Shown piece by piece: positions 25,298-34,577 of a stretch of 64,000 nucleotides of DNA. The notes beneath the pieces are model-generated. The model made no database searches. It was not told where the DNA came from and was given only the letters and a program-made list of their open reading frames with translations. This DNA is from Coprococcus sp. Lineage in GTDB: Bacteria; Bacillota; Clostridia; Lachnospirales; Lachnospiraceae. The stretch is from the NCBI GenBank assembly GCA_016297495.1, contig JAEDGN010000003.1, positions 26,892 through 90,891 of the forward strand, given 5' to 3'. The position numbers were made by a program, and so were the translations under genes. Position 1 is the stretch's first letter. Every line of letters starts with the position of its first letter.

Positions 25298-28200
25298 ATA
25301 CACGGCAGCGTTCTGTCCTTGTATCAGCGGCAGCGGGTTCAGGCAAGACGGCGGTCCTTGTGGAACGACTGCTCCGGCTTCTGACGGATGAGGAGCATCC
25401 GGTGAAAATTGAGAAGCTTCTTGTAGTAACATTTACAAATGCAGCCGCAGCGGAGATGCGTGAGAGAATTGGAAGAGGATTGGAAGAAAAGCTTCAGGAA
25501 CAACCGGATAACTCCATGTTGCTGAAACAAAAGCTTCTGCTTCCAGGTGCTCAGATTTCAACTATTCACAGTCTTTGCCTGAAGCTTATCAGGCAGCATT
25601 TTGATATACTGGATATAGATCCATCCTTTCGAATAGGAGATGATGCGGAACTGAAGCTTCTTAAGGCGGATGTGGCTTCAGATGTTATGGAAATCTATTA
25701 TGCATCCGGGAATACAGCGTTCAGAAATTTTGTAGAACGTTATGCCAGTGGAAGAACAGATCAGGGAATAGCGGAGATGATTGTGCGCCTCTATGATTAT
25801 TCCCGGGGATTTCCCTGGCCGGATTACTGGCTTGAACAGTGCTGCCGTCAGTATTCTCCGGATAATTGGCGGACTACTGATCATCCAGTATTGCTGTATG
25901 GTATGGCACAGCTGAAGGCAGCGCTGCAGAAATTTTATCCTTTGCTTGATGAGGCGGAAAGGCTGTGCAATAAGCCGGATGGTCCGGGCGCCTATCTTGC
26001 TGTTGTACAATCGGACAGGCAGTGGATGGATAAGCTGAATACAGCGAAGGATTATGAAGAGGTACGCACTGTTCTGCAGCAGATCAGCTGGAAACGCCTG
26101 TCCAGAACTTCTGCTTCTGTGGCTGAAGATTTAAAGGAAGAGGTTAAATCAATCCACACGGAGTTAAAGACTGAATTGAATGCTCTCAGGGAGGACTTTT
26201 TTAGTGAGCCCGAGGCTGAACTGAGAGAAGAAATGGCATATATTCTGCCATCTGTGGAGACATTGTGTGAGTTGGTGAAAAGTTTTGCTGACAGGTATCT
26301 GGAAGAGAAAAGGGACAGAAATATGATGGACTATTCTGATCTGGAACATTGTACACTTCAACTGCTGGTGAAATTTTTCAGAAAAGAAGACGGAAGCATA
26401 GGGGTGGAACCGACATCTGTGGCTGATGAGCTGAGCCGATTTTATGAAGAAGTGGTGTGTGATGAATATCAGGACAGTAATCAGGTGCAGGAGATGATTC
26501 TGAATGTGTTGTCAGGAGAACGCTTCAACCATTTTAACCGTTTTATGGTGGGGGATGTCAAACAGAGCATATATCGTTTCAGAATGGCAGATTCGTCTAT
26601 TTTTATGGAGAAGTACAACAGTTTTTCTTACTTTAAAAAGAACGGCAGCCGGATAAGAATTGATTTGCATCAGAATTTCAGAAGCCGTGCCTGTGTTCTT
26701 GAGAGTATTAATTTTTTCTTCAGGCAAATGATGACCCGGGAACTGGGAGGAATTGTTTATGATGATCAGGCAGCCCTGTATCCGGGAATGGTTTATCCCG
26801 ATGCGGAAGGGTATAATATTTCATGCAGCACAGAGATTCTGCTGGTTACACCTGATGAACAGATGTCAGATGAGGAGACGTCGGAGTTGTCTGCTGTTGA
26901 GATTGAAGCAAAGGCTGTGGCGGTCAAAATACATGAATTGACAGATCCTGTTACCGGTTTGGATATTTACGATGCTGATCTGGGCAGCTACAGGAAGGCA
27001 GGCTATAAAGATATTGTGATTCTTTTGAGGACTGTGTCAGGATGGGCAGAAACCTTCGTGGAAATAATGGGGCAGGAGAATATTCCTGTGTCTGCAGAGA
27101 TGTCAGAAGGCTTTTTTGATACTCTGGAGATCAGAACGATGACAGAATTTCTGTCTGTGGTGGATAATCCGGGGCAGGATATACCTTTGACGGCTGTGCT
27201 GAAATCTCCTATTGCAGGCATGTCATCAGAAGAACTGGCCATGGTTCGCAGCAGCAGTCCGGAAGGCAGTTTATATTCTGCCTGTTTATGCTGCAGGGAG
27301 GATATTCCAGGATATGAGAAGCTGAAAGTATTTTTACCTTTGCTGTCTGATATCCGTGAGGCTGCCGGTTACATGGAACTCTATGAATTAATTCAATATA
27401 TTTATGATAGAACGGGCTATTATGATTATGCGCAGGCTTTGCCGGGAGGGCAGCGAAGAAGAGCCAATCTGGATCTGCTGATAGAGCGGGCAGTCAATTA
27501 TGCTTCGGGCAGTTACAGTGGTTTGTTCAATTTTGTCCGATACATTGAGCAGCTGAAGAAGAATAATATTGATTTTGGTGAAGCAGCCATACCTGAAGAT
27601 GGTAAGGGACGTGTCAGCATCATGAGTGTTCATAAAAGTAAGGGCCTTGAATATCCTATCGTGATTCTTGCAGGTATGGGTAAAAAGATGAATTTTCAGG
27701 ATGCATCGGGCAATCTGGTGATTCATCCGGAATTCGGTATAGGTCTGGATGCAGTGAATCTTCAAAACCGGAAAAAGAAAGTGTCTGTTTATAAGAAGTT
27801 TATTTCTAAACAGATTATCAGAGATACACTGGCAGAAGAATTAAGGATTCTGTATGTTGCCATGACCCGTGCAAAAGAAAAGCTTATTATGACAGGGATG
27901 CTGAATGGGAAGAAGATGGATGAACAGCTGAAAACATGGTACAGGGCATCGGCAGATACAGGGAAAGTACTGCCGGACTGGGCGCTGACGGGAGCCAGAT
28001 CTTACCTGGACTGGCTGATGCCATGTTTGATGAGAACAGATGCTATGGAGTTTTTGATGAAAAGGAGAAATCTGCCATTTGTTCATTATGGAGATAAGAT
28101 CAGTGATCTTTTTCAGGTTCATACAGTGGATATTCGAGTTCTTCTTGGCCGCGAAGTCAAGCGTACTATGGAGAAGCAATACTATAAAGAAGAACTGCTT

Positions 28201-29013
28201 CAACGTAAAGCTTCTTCAGGGAAGAAGGATTTATCAGCTGTGGGAGAACTGCTTCAGCAGGATGGTGACTGGCAGTATCCGGGGCAGGCACTTTTATCTG
28301 TCAGAGGAAAATATACGGTATCGGAGCTGAAAAAAGGGGACGGTCATCAGAATGAAGGGGATAGTCTGTTCAATTATGATGGAGGAATGATTTCGGAGAA
28401 CCCTGAGGATTCGGAGAAAATGCCGGATTTTATGAAAGAATCTGAGAATATAGAAGAGCACGCAGAGGATGCATTGCCTGCAGGCGGAGCGTTTCGGGGA
28501 ACTTCTTATCATCGTGCCCTTGAATTGCTGGATTTTGGAAGCTGTCCTGAAGAAGCAGACATTGGATGGGTCAGAAAACAACTGTTGTCAATGGCAGACA
28601 GAAAAAGACTTACGAAGGATCAGTATGATAGAATAAATCCTTATGATATACGTGATTTTGTTTTTTCAGATCTCGGCAGAAGAATGGAGGCCGCAGACAG
28701 GAAGCATCTGTTGAAGCGTGAGGTTCAGTTTATAATGGGAGTTCCCGTGTCAATGATATATTCTGAACTGCAAAGCAGTGAACTGGTGGTTATACAGGGG
28801 ATTATTGATGCTTATTTTGAAGAAAACGGGGAACTGATGCTGATAGATTATAAAACTGATTGTGTTCCAAAGGAAGGTGGGGCGGATATTCTGAGACAGC
28901 GCTACAGCCGTCAGTTGGATTATTATCAGTATGCATTGGAAAAGATGACAGGGAAAAAAGTGGCAGAGCGGCTTATCTATTCCTTTGCTTTAAAGGAAAC
29001 AATATTTGCCTGA
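25258..29013 (+). CDS. addA: ATP-dependent helicase/nuclease subunit A (AddA)
   Basis: UvrD-type helicase plus nuclease subunit of AddAB. 1251 residues. Q-motif WTEEQQAVI, Walker A SAAAGSGKTA (about 24-33), Walker B VCDEYQDSNQVQ, GDVKQSIYRFR, SVHKSKGLEYP and VAMTRAKEKL mark the helicase core; the C-terminal nuclease has the LIDYKTD motif. The ATG at 25258 follows AAGGAGG inside the addB coding region, giving translational coupling. Confidence 0.97.
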   Translation: MGFEWTEEQQAVINTRQRSVLVSAAAGSGKTAVLVERLLRLLTDEEHPVKIEKLLVVTFTNAAAAEMRERIGRGLEEKLQEQPDNSMLLKQKLLLPGAQISTIHSLCLKLIRQHFDILDIDPSFRIGDDAELKLLKADVASDVMEIYYASGNTAFRNFVERYASGRTDQGIAEMIVRLYDYSRGFPWPDYWLEQCCRQYSPDNWRTTDHPVLLYGMAQLKAALQKFYPLLDEAERLCNKPDGPGAYLAVVQSDRQWMDKLNTAKDYEEVRTVLQQISWKRLSRTSASVAEDLKEEVKSIHTELKTELNALREDFFSEPEAELREEMAYILPSVETLCELVKSFADRYLEEKRDRNMMDYSDLEHCTLQLLVKFFRKEDGSIGVEPTSVADELSRFYEEVVCDEYQDSNQVQEMILNVLSGERFNHFNRFMVGDVKQSIYRFRMADSSIFMEKYNSFSYFKKNGSRIRIDLHQNFRSRACVLESINFFFRQMMTRELGGIVYDDQAALYPGMVYPDAEGYNISCSTEILLVTPDEQMSDEETSELSAVEIEAKAVAVKIHELTDPVTGLDIYDADLGSYRKAGYKDIVILLRTVSGWAETFVEIMGQENIPVSAEMSEGFFDTLEIRTMTEFLSVVDNPGQDIPLTAVLKSPIAGMSSEELAMVRSSSPEGSLYSACLCCREDIPGYEKLKVFLPLLSDIREAAGYMELYELIQYIYDRTGYYDYAQALPGGQRRRANLDLLIERAVNYASGSYSGLFNFVRYIEQLKKNNIDFGEAAIPEDGKGRVSIMSVHKSKGLEYPIVILAGMGKKMNFQDASGNLVIHPEFGIGLDAVNLQNRKKKVSVYKKFISKQIIRDTLAEELRILYVAMTRAKEKLIMTGMLNGKKMDEQLKTWYRASADTGKVLPDWALTGARSYLDWLMPCLMRTDAMEFLMKRRNLPFVHYGDKISDLFQVHTVDIRVLLGREVKRTMEKQYYKEELLQRKASSGKKDLSAVGELLQQDGDWQYPGQALLSVRGKYTVSELKKGDGHQNEGDSLFNYDGGMISENPEDSEKMPDFMKESENIEEHAEDALPAGGAFRGTSYHRALELLDFGSCPEEADIGWVRKQLLSMADRKRLTKDQYDRINPYDIRDFVFSDLGRRMEAADRKHLLKREVQFIMGVPVSMIYSELQSSELVVIQGIIDAYFEENGELMLIDYKTDCVPKEGGADILRQRYSRQLDYYQYALEKMTGKKVAERLIYSFALKETIFA

Positions 29014-29100
29014 AAGGGGTATTTTTGCATAAAAAATGCCGAAATTGGTCATTTTTTGCCCTATAAGTGGGGACTCAGTGCACAATCAGGGGGAGTTTTC

Positions 29101-29128
29101 TTGACTTTTTGGTAAAATAGATTACAAT
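29101..29128 (+). promoter_or_regulatory. Promoter for the 29.1-31.9 kb gene set
   Basis: -35 TTGACT (29101-29106), 16-base spacer, -10 TACAAT (29123-29128). The -10 covers the first possible ATG (29127), so translation must begin at 29160. Confidence 0.65.
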
Positions 29129-29159
29129 GGAGAAAAGAGATAATGAAAGGAATCTTGAT

Positions 29160-30197
29160 ATGAGAAAACGTGAGGTATTATCTTTTCTGATTGTAATCAT
29201 GATTGGTATGATGCTCGGCGCCATTTATTTTGTCAATTTCTATTATGAGAAGCCGGAGCGTGTGGTAACAGAAGCCATGGATAGTGTGATTGCACAGGAT
29301 GCAGACACAGCAGAGAAATATCTGGATTATTGGAAGCTGTATGGCGGGAATAATGAACAGAAGATATATCAGGCAATTATGAAAGATTTCAGTTATGAGG
29401 TCAAAAATGTCAGTCAGAGTGGAGCAGAAGCCACTGCTGAGCTTATTGTAAGCAACCGGGATATGGAAACAATTTATGGGCAATTTGTGGTGAGTGCTTA
29501 TCAGCTGGTTATTTCTGATGCTTACCAACCGGAAGAAAAACGGATGGGGGAGGACATGCTGAAGCAGGCAATTGATGAGATGCTGCTGGAAGCTTTGACG
29601 GAAAGTGAAACAGAACCGCGCCTGGCAGAAATCAGTGTGGATATGACCCGCAGGGGACGGTCATGGTATATGAACTTTGACCATGATGATCTGGATGCCA
29701 TTTATGGTGGGTATTTATCGGCTCAGGAAGCAGCAGATAATGTGCTTGGGGACAGGAGTACAGAGGCTTTAGCTAATCTGGAGAAGGCTTATCAGAGCAA
29801 TATTGATGATGCACGTCATGTGCTGAGAAATGCCGTACATTATATGGTAGATGACATATGGAATGGGGTCCTTTGTAATATTGTCAGCTGTATCAATGCC
29901 GGAACTGATATTAAAGGAGAAGAATATGATATAGAGGCAGGTATGGCGGAACTGGCGGAACTGTTGAAGGATAGAGAGCAGTATGATACATATATTGATG
30001 CCCTGGATGATGTGAATTATGGGGATATTAAAGATGGATGGAAGCAGTTGACCGATGCCTGTGATGCATTGATCCAGGAACTGGAGGAGAAACAGCCGGA
30101 ACCTGTCGATTTTGACTATATACCCGATACAGCGGAGATCGAGAAGGCTATATACTGTTTTGTAGATCTGGTTTATCCCGAAGAATGGAACAGATGA
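29160..30197 (+). CDS. Membrane-anchored protein of unknown function
   Basis: 345 residues: an N-terminal membrane helix (about 7-27), then an extracytoplasmic region. Residues 30-110 (PERVVTEAMDSVIAQDADTAEKYLDYW) resemble the small NTF2-like DUF4878 fold; the rest is helical and acidic with no known motif. The start at 29160 is preferred over 29127 because of the promoter position and AAAGGAA upstream. It is followed at 39 bases by a methyltransferase and then hslO. Confidence 0.7.
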   Translation: MRKREVLSFLIVIMIGMMLGAIYFVNFYYEKPERVVTEAMDSVIAQDADTAEKYLDYWKLYGGNNEQKIYQAIMKDFSYEVKNVSQSGAEATAELIVSNRDMETIYGQFVVSAYQLVISDAYQPEEKRMGEDMLKQAIDEMLLEALTESETEPRLAEISVDMTRRGRSWYMNFDHDDLDAIYGGYLSAQEAADNVLGDRSTEALANLEKAYQSNIDDARHVLRNAVHYMVDDIWNGVLCNIVSCINAGTDIKGEEYDIEAGMAELAELLKDREQYDTYIDALDDVNYGDIKDGWKQLTDACDALIQELEEKQPEPVDFDYIPDTAEIEKAIYCFVDLVYPEEWNR

Positions 30198-30236
30198 TAC
30201 GAAAAATGCCAAAGCGGCAGATAAAGAAGGAATAAT

Positions 30237-31007
30237 ATGGAAGCTTATACGGGATTTGCACAAGTTTATGATACTTTCATGGATAATATTCCCTATGACG
30301 AATGGGGAGATTATCTGACATCGCTTCTGGAGCGATATGGTGTGAAAGACGGTTTAGTACTTGATATGGGATGTGGAACGGGTGCTATGACCAGGTATCT
30401 GAATGGTCGGAATTATGATATGATTGGCATTGATGTTTCTGAGGAGATGCTTGCTGTTGCCAGGGAGAAATCCTCTTCGGAGATTTTATATTTGCTGCAG
30501 GATATGAGATCTTTTGAACTATATGGAACTGTAGGCGCTGTGATCAGCATCTGTGACAGTATCAATTATATATTGGATGAGGATGAATTATGTCAGATGT
30601 TCCGTCTTGTGAATAATTATCTGGATCCGGAAGGTATTTTTATATTTGATTTGAATACGGTCTATAAATATCAGGAGATATTGGGTGAACAGACCATTGC
30701 CGAAGATCGTGAAGACTGCAGTTTTATCTGGGATAATTATTATGATGAAGATGAGATGATCAATGAGTATGATTTGAGTATTTTTGTCCGGGAGAAGGAT
30801 GATTTGTTCAGAAGATACCAGGAAACCCATTATCAGAAAGCCTATCCTATAGAAACGGTGAAGAAGCTTCTTGAAAAATCCGGGATGGAAGTACTTGCAA
30901 TTTATGATGCTTTTACGTATAATAAACCAGAACCTGACAGTGAAAGGGTTTATTTTGTTGCCAGAGAACATGGCAAACGTGATCGAATAGAAAAAGCGGA
31001 ATTATAA
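30237..31007 (+). CDS. Class I SAM-dependent methyltransferase
   Basis: 256 residues. SAM-binding motif I VLDMGCGTGAM (41-51), an acidic residue after strand 2 (GIDVSEEML), LLQDMRSF and an ICDSINYI motif IV place it among small-molecule class I methyltransferases. The substrate cannot be inferred. AGAAGGAAT lies before the ATG; the hslO start is 44 bases after its stop. Confidence 0.85.
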   Translation: MEAYTGFAQVYDTFMDNIPYDEWGDYLTSLLERYGVKDGLVLDMGCGTGAMTRYLNGRNYDMIGIDVSEEMLAVAREKSSSEILYLLQDMRSFELYGTVGAVISICDSINYILDEDELCQMFRLVNNYLDPEGIFIFDLNTVYKYQEILGEQTIAEDREDCSFIWDNYYDEDEMINEYDLSIFVREKDDLFRRYQETHYQKAYPIETVKKLLEKSGMEVLAIYDAFTYNKPEPDSERVYFVAREHGKRDRIEKAEL

Positions 31008-31051
31008 TTTCTGTATATTGTAGGACATGCAGATAGATGGAGGAATGATCA

Positions 31052-31936
31052 ATGTCAGATTATATCGTGCATGCAGTGGGTGCTGGCAAGCAGGTCAGAA
31101 TATTTGCTGCATCAACCAGAGATTTAGTGGAACAGGCACGACAGATACAGAATACAAGTCCTGTAGCAACGGCGGCCCTTGGACGGCTGCTGACAGCAGG
31201 AGCCATGATGGGAAGCATGATGAAGGGGGAGAAGGATCTTCTGACTCTTCAGATTCAGTGCAGCGGTCCAATCGGTGGATTGACGGTTACAGCCAAATCG
31301 GATGGAACCGTTAAAGGATATGTCAACAATCCGGATGTCATGCTTCCTCCAAACAGTAAGGGTAAACTGGATGTGGGACGGGCGCTTGATCTGGGGGTAT
31401 TAAGTGTTATAAAAGATATAGGAATGAAGGAACCTTATGTGGGGCAGACACAGCTTGTATCCGGCGAGATTGCGGAGGACCTGACGTATTACTATGCGAC
31501 CAGTGAACAGATTAATTCCAGTGTGGCCCTGGGAGTACTGATGGAGAAGAATAATACTGTAAAACAGGCCGGCGGCTTTATTCTGCAGCTGATGCCTTTT
31601 ACGGAGGAATCGGTTATTAATCGCCTGGAGGAGAATGTAAAAAAACTTCCTTCAGTTACGACTATGTTTGAACAGGGAGAGACCCCTGAGAGTATGATAC
31701 ACCGAGTGCTGGACGGATTTGATGTGGAGTTTTTCGATAAGATTCCGACGGGGTTTGTCTGTGACTGTTCCCGGGAAAGGGTGGAAAAAGCCATTATCAG
31801 TATCGGCAGAAAAGAGATACAGGAAATGATCGATGATAAGCAGCCGATAGAGGTTAATTGTCATTTCTGTGGCAAACAATATGTTTTTGGTGTGAATGAG
31901 CTGCAGCATCTTCTTAAGAAGGCAGACAGGCACTGA
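31052..31936 (+). CDS. hslO: Hsp33 redox-activated chaperonin
   Basis: Holdase chaperone switched on by oxidation. 294 residues, the usual length. The N-terminal Hsp33 fold begins YIVHAVGAGKQVRIFAA. The zinc redox switch is intact: CDC (Cys236 and Cys238) and CHFC (Cys270 and Cys273). GGAGG precedes the ATG at 31052, and a strong terminator follows the stop. Confidence 0.96.
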   Translation: MSDYIVHAVGAGKQVRIFAASTRDLVEQARQIQNTSPVATAALGRLLTAGAMMGSMMKGEKDLLTLQIQCSGPIGGLTVTAKSDGTVKGYVNNPDVMLPPNSKGKLDVGRALDLGVLSVIKDIGMKEPYVGQTQLVSGEIAEDLTYYYATSEQINSSVALGVLMEKNNTVKQAGGFILQLMPFTEESVINRLEENVKKLPSVTTMFEQGETPESMIHRVLDGFDVEFFDKIPTGFVCDCSRERVEKAIISIGRKEIQEMIDDKQPIEVNCHFCGKQYVFGVNELQHLLKKADRH

Positions 31937-31956
31937 TTATAGAATCAATACAAGGA

Positions 31957-31987
31957 GGACGCGAATAATTGTTTCGCGTCCTTTTTT
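31957..31987 (+). terminator. Terminator after hslO
   Basis: GGACGCGAA (31957-31965) pairs with TTCGCGTCC (31973-31981), followed by TTTTTT. Confidence 0.9.
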
Positions 31988-32049
31988 GTCGTGGGTTGTT
32001 TCATATGGCTGAATCTTTGAGCGGGGAGTCGGCGACGAGTTGTGGATAA

Positions 32050-32114
32050 TGTCGATGGATTAAGAGAGATGTCGATGAATGATGATTGAGGAACAAGGAT
32101 AGCCCTTTTATAAT
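32050..32114 (+). promoter_or_regulatory. Promoter of the DUF5688 gene with tandem upstream repeats
   Basis: -35 TTGAGG (32086-32091), 17-base spacer, -10 TATAAT (32109-32114). Two copies of TGTCGATG (32050-32057 and 32070-32077), 20 bp apart, lie directly upstream and could bind an activator. Confidence 0.6.
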
Positions 32115-32164
32115 AGATATACAAAAGTTCCCGGCCGGAACCTGTAAAAAAGGGAGGTAAGATA

Positions 32165-33106
32165 ATGAGCCAGTCTGTATTATCATATGAAGAATTTATA
32201 TCTTATATACGTGAGAATGTTGAAAATAGTCTGGAGAAGGCAGGAATAACCGGCGTTTCGGTGACAGAGATAGTGAAAAATAATGGCGTTGTTTTTGATA
32301 CACTGACAATAGAACAGGAGGGAGGAGATTATGCACCCGTATTTTATCTGAAGGATCTGTATGGACGCTATCTGCAGGGAGACAGTGCAGATGCCCTGGC
32401 AGCGCAGATTGTTTATTTTTACGATAATCATTCAGAGGAACACCGGGGTTTGGAATACCAATGGTTTTTTCATCTGGAGAATGTCTATGAACGAATTATT
32501 ATGAAAGTTGTCAATTATGAAAAGAATAAAGTACAGCTGGGGAACTGTCCGCATATCAGAGAGCTTGATCTGGCTCTGACATTCCGGGTACTTATGGAGA
32601 AGGATGAAGAACAGATTGGCACAGTTCTGGTCAATAATGAGATGATGTGCCAATGGGAGATATCAGAATTTGATCTGTTTGATCTTGCTGTGAGAAATAT
32701 GCAGAGATTCTGGCATCCAACTCTGGAACCTATGCAGGACGTTTTAGAAAGTCTTATACAGATGGAGAGCAGTGAGCAGGAAGCTGACTATTGGAATAAT
32801 TATCCTGAATCATGGCCATTGTCTATGTATGTGCTCAGTAATGATCTGCGTTTGAATGGAGCAACTGTACTTTTTTATACAGATTGCCTTAGACAGTTCG
32901 CTTCCAGAATAAAGAAGGACATATTTGTATTGCCAAGCAGTATCCATGAGGTCTTGCTCGTACCTGTAACAGAGGACATGTCAGCCTGGGATCTGCGTCA
33001 GATTGTAGAGCAGGTTAACCATCAGCTTGTCTCTGAGGAAGAGGTATTATCCAATCATGTCTACCGTTATCTCTACAAAGAGGATAAACTCATCATCGGC
33101 GCGTAA
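32165..33106 (+). CDS. DUF5688 family protein
   Basis: 313 residues, soluble, no recognisable catalytic residues. The sequence VVNYEKNKVQLGNCPHIRELDLALTF and the C-terminal VLPSSIHEVLLVP region fit the DUF5688 family as I know it from Lachnospiraceae, which is often multi-copy and uncharacterised. AGGGAGG precedes the ATG. It is monocistronic: its own promoter is upstream, and hisS has a separate promoter downstream. Confidence 0.75.
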   Translation: MSQSVLSYEEFISYIRENVENSLEKAGITGVSVTEIVKNNGVVFDTLTIEQEGGDYAPVFYLKDLYGRYLQGDSADALAAQIVYFYDNHSEEHRGLEYQWFFHLENVYERIIMKVVNYEKNKVQLGNCPHIRELDLALTFRVLMEKDEEQIGTVLVNNEMMCQWEISEFDLFDLAVRNMQRFWHPTLEPMQDVLESLIQMESSEQEADYWNNYPESWPLSMYVLSNDLRLNGATVLFYTDCLRQFASRIKKDIFVLPSSIHEVLLVPVTEDMSAWDLRQIVEQVNHQLVSEEEVLSNHVYRYLYKEDKLIIGA

Positions 33107-33134
33107 TAGCGAAAAAACTTTCTAAAATCAAAGC

Positions 33135-33163
33135 TTGCGGTTCTGTACAATATAGGCTAGAAT
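33135..33163 (+). promoter_or_regulatory. Promoter of hisS
   Basis: -35 TTGCGG (33135-33140), 17-base spacer, -10 TAGAAT (33158-33163). The leader to the start at 33232 is about 60 bases, too short for a T-box, so this hisS appears not to be T-box controlled. Confidence 0.6.
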
Positions 33164-33231
33164 GTATACAGGCGTTTTTGTGATGAAATAATTGGGAACG
33201 CCGGGATTTAAAACCGGTAGAAGGAGTGTAA

Positions 33232-34500
33232 ATGATGAAGTTTATTAAGACACCTGTTAAGGGGATGTGCGATATGCTTCCTGCGGATATGCGATTAAGA
33301 GAGCATATTCTGCAGATGATCAAGACCAGCTATGCAGCCTATGGATTTATGCAGATCGAAACTCCCGTTATGGAACATATAGAGAATCTTACGTCAAAAC
33401 AGGGCGGAGATAATGAGAAGCTTATTTTTAAGGTTATGAAGAGAGGTGCCGACCTGACAAGGGCAATTGAGGCCGGTAAGCAGGAATTTGCAGATAACGG
33501 TCTGCGTTATGATCTGACGGTTCCTTTAGCAAGATATTATGCCAATAATAAGGAAAAGCTGCCGACACCATTCAAAGCATTGCAGATTGGCAATGTATGG
33601 CGTGCGGATAATCCACAGAAGGGACGTTTTCGCCAGTTTACGCAGTGTGATATCGATATTCTTGGTGATGATACCAATCTGGCGGAGATAGAACTGGTAG
33701 CGGCTACATCTGATATGCTGTCTCAGATTTTTAAGGAAGTCGGCATTACGGATTTCACCATTCATATCAATGATCGTCAGATACTCAGGGCAGCAGCATT
33801 GCAGGCAGGCTTTGAGGAAGATGATATAGGTGCTGTTCTGATATCGCTTGACAAATTTGACAAGATTGGTCTGGATGGTATCCGAAAGGAACTGATAGAG
33901 AACGGATACGGAGAAGATGTAGTGGATCGCTATCTGTCAATTTATGAGTCATTAACCGGTGAAGTAACATGTGGAGAATTCTGCAGGAATATCGGTGAAA
34001 ATTATCTGAAGCAAAGTGTTGTGGAAGGTGTCGATGATATTATTTCATGTGTGAAGGCTATGATTGATGAGCATGTAAAAATTATCTTTGATCCTACACT
34101 GGTTCGCGGTATGGGATATTATACGGGTACGATTTTTGAGATCAGTATCGATGGCTATAATTTCTCCATTGCCGGAGGCGGACGTTATGACAAGATGATT
34201 GGAAAGTTCTGTGGACAGGATGTGAGCGCCTGTGGTTTTTCCATTGGATTTGAACGTATTATTACGATCCTGAAGGATAAACTGGATACGGTGATACCGG
34301 TGGCAGATAAGAGTCTGGCTATCTTGATCGGTAAAAATGTTTCTCTTGAAAGAAAACTTGAGATATTCAAACGTGCCAGAGAACTTCGTGCTGAAGGAAC
34401 AACTGTTACTATTCAGCCGATGCGCAAGAATATGAAGCAGCAGATTGAGAAACTGGAGGCAGAAGGCTTTCATGATTTTGAAAAGGTCTATAATGATTAG
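33232..34500 (+). CDS. hisS: Histidyl-tRNA synthetase
   Basis: Class II aminoacyl-tRNA synthetase charging tRNA-His. 422 residues. Motif 2 region QIGNVWRADNPQKGRFRQFTQCDIDILG, the histidine-binding LVRGMGYYTGTIFE and motif 3 CGFSIGFERI are present, with a C-terminal anticodon-binding domain. Two consecutive ATGs (33232 and 33235) follow GAAGGAG; the first is given. aspS follows after 77 bases that include a small hairpin TGCTAT-TGC-ATAGCA at 34503-34517. Confidence 0.95.
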   Translation: MMKFIKTPVKGMCDMLPADMRLREHILQMIKTSYAAYGFMQIETPVMEHIENLTSKQGGDNEKLIFKVMKRGADLTRAIEAGKQEFADNGLRYDLTVPLARYYANNKEKLPTPFKALQIGNVWRADNPQKGRFRQFTQCDIDILGDDTNLAEIELVAATSDMLSQIFKEVGITDFTIHINDRQILRAAALQAGFEEDDIGAVLISLDKFDKIGLDGIRKELIENGYGEDVVDRYLSIYESLTGEVTCGEFCRNIGENYLKQSVVEGVDDIISCVKAMIDEHVKIIFDPTLVRGMGYYTGTIFEISIDGYNFSIAGGGRYDKMIGKFCGQDVSACGFSIGFERIITILKDKLDTVIPVADKSLAILIGKNVSLERKLEIFKRARELRAEGTTVTIQPMRKNMKQQIEKLEAEGFHDFEKVYND

Positions 34501-34577
34501 GATGCTATTGCATAGCAGCAGATCATAAACATATCATTCATTACAAAAGAAACAGATAAATAGAGAGGAGTTTTAAT

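Noticed and set aside
33107..33231. T-box leader upstream of hisS
   Set aside because: The leader after the promoter is only about 60 bases and lacks the T-box core; the aspS leader is even shorter.
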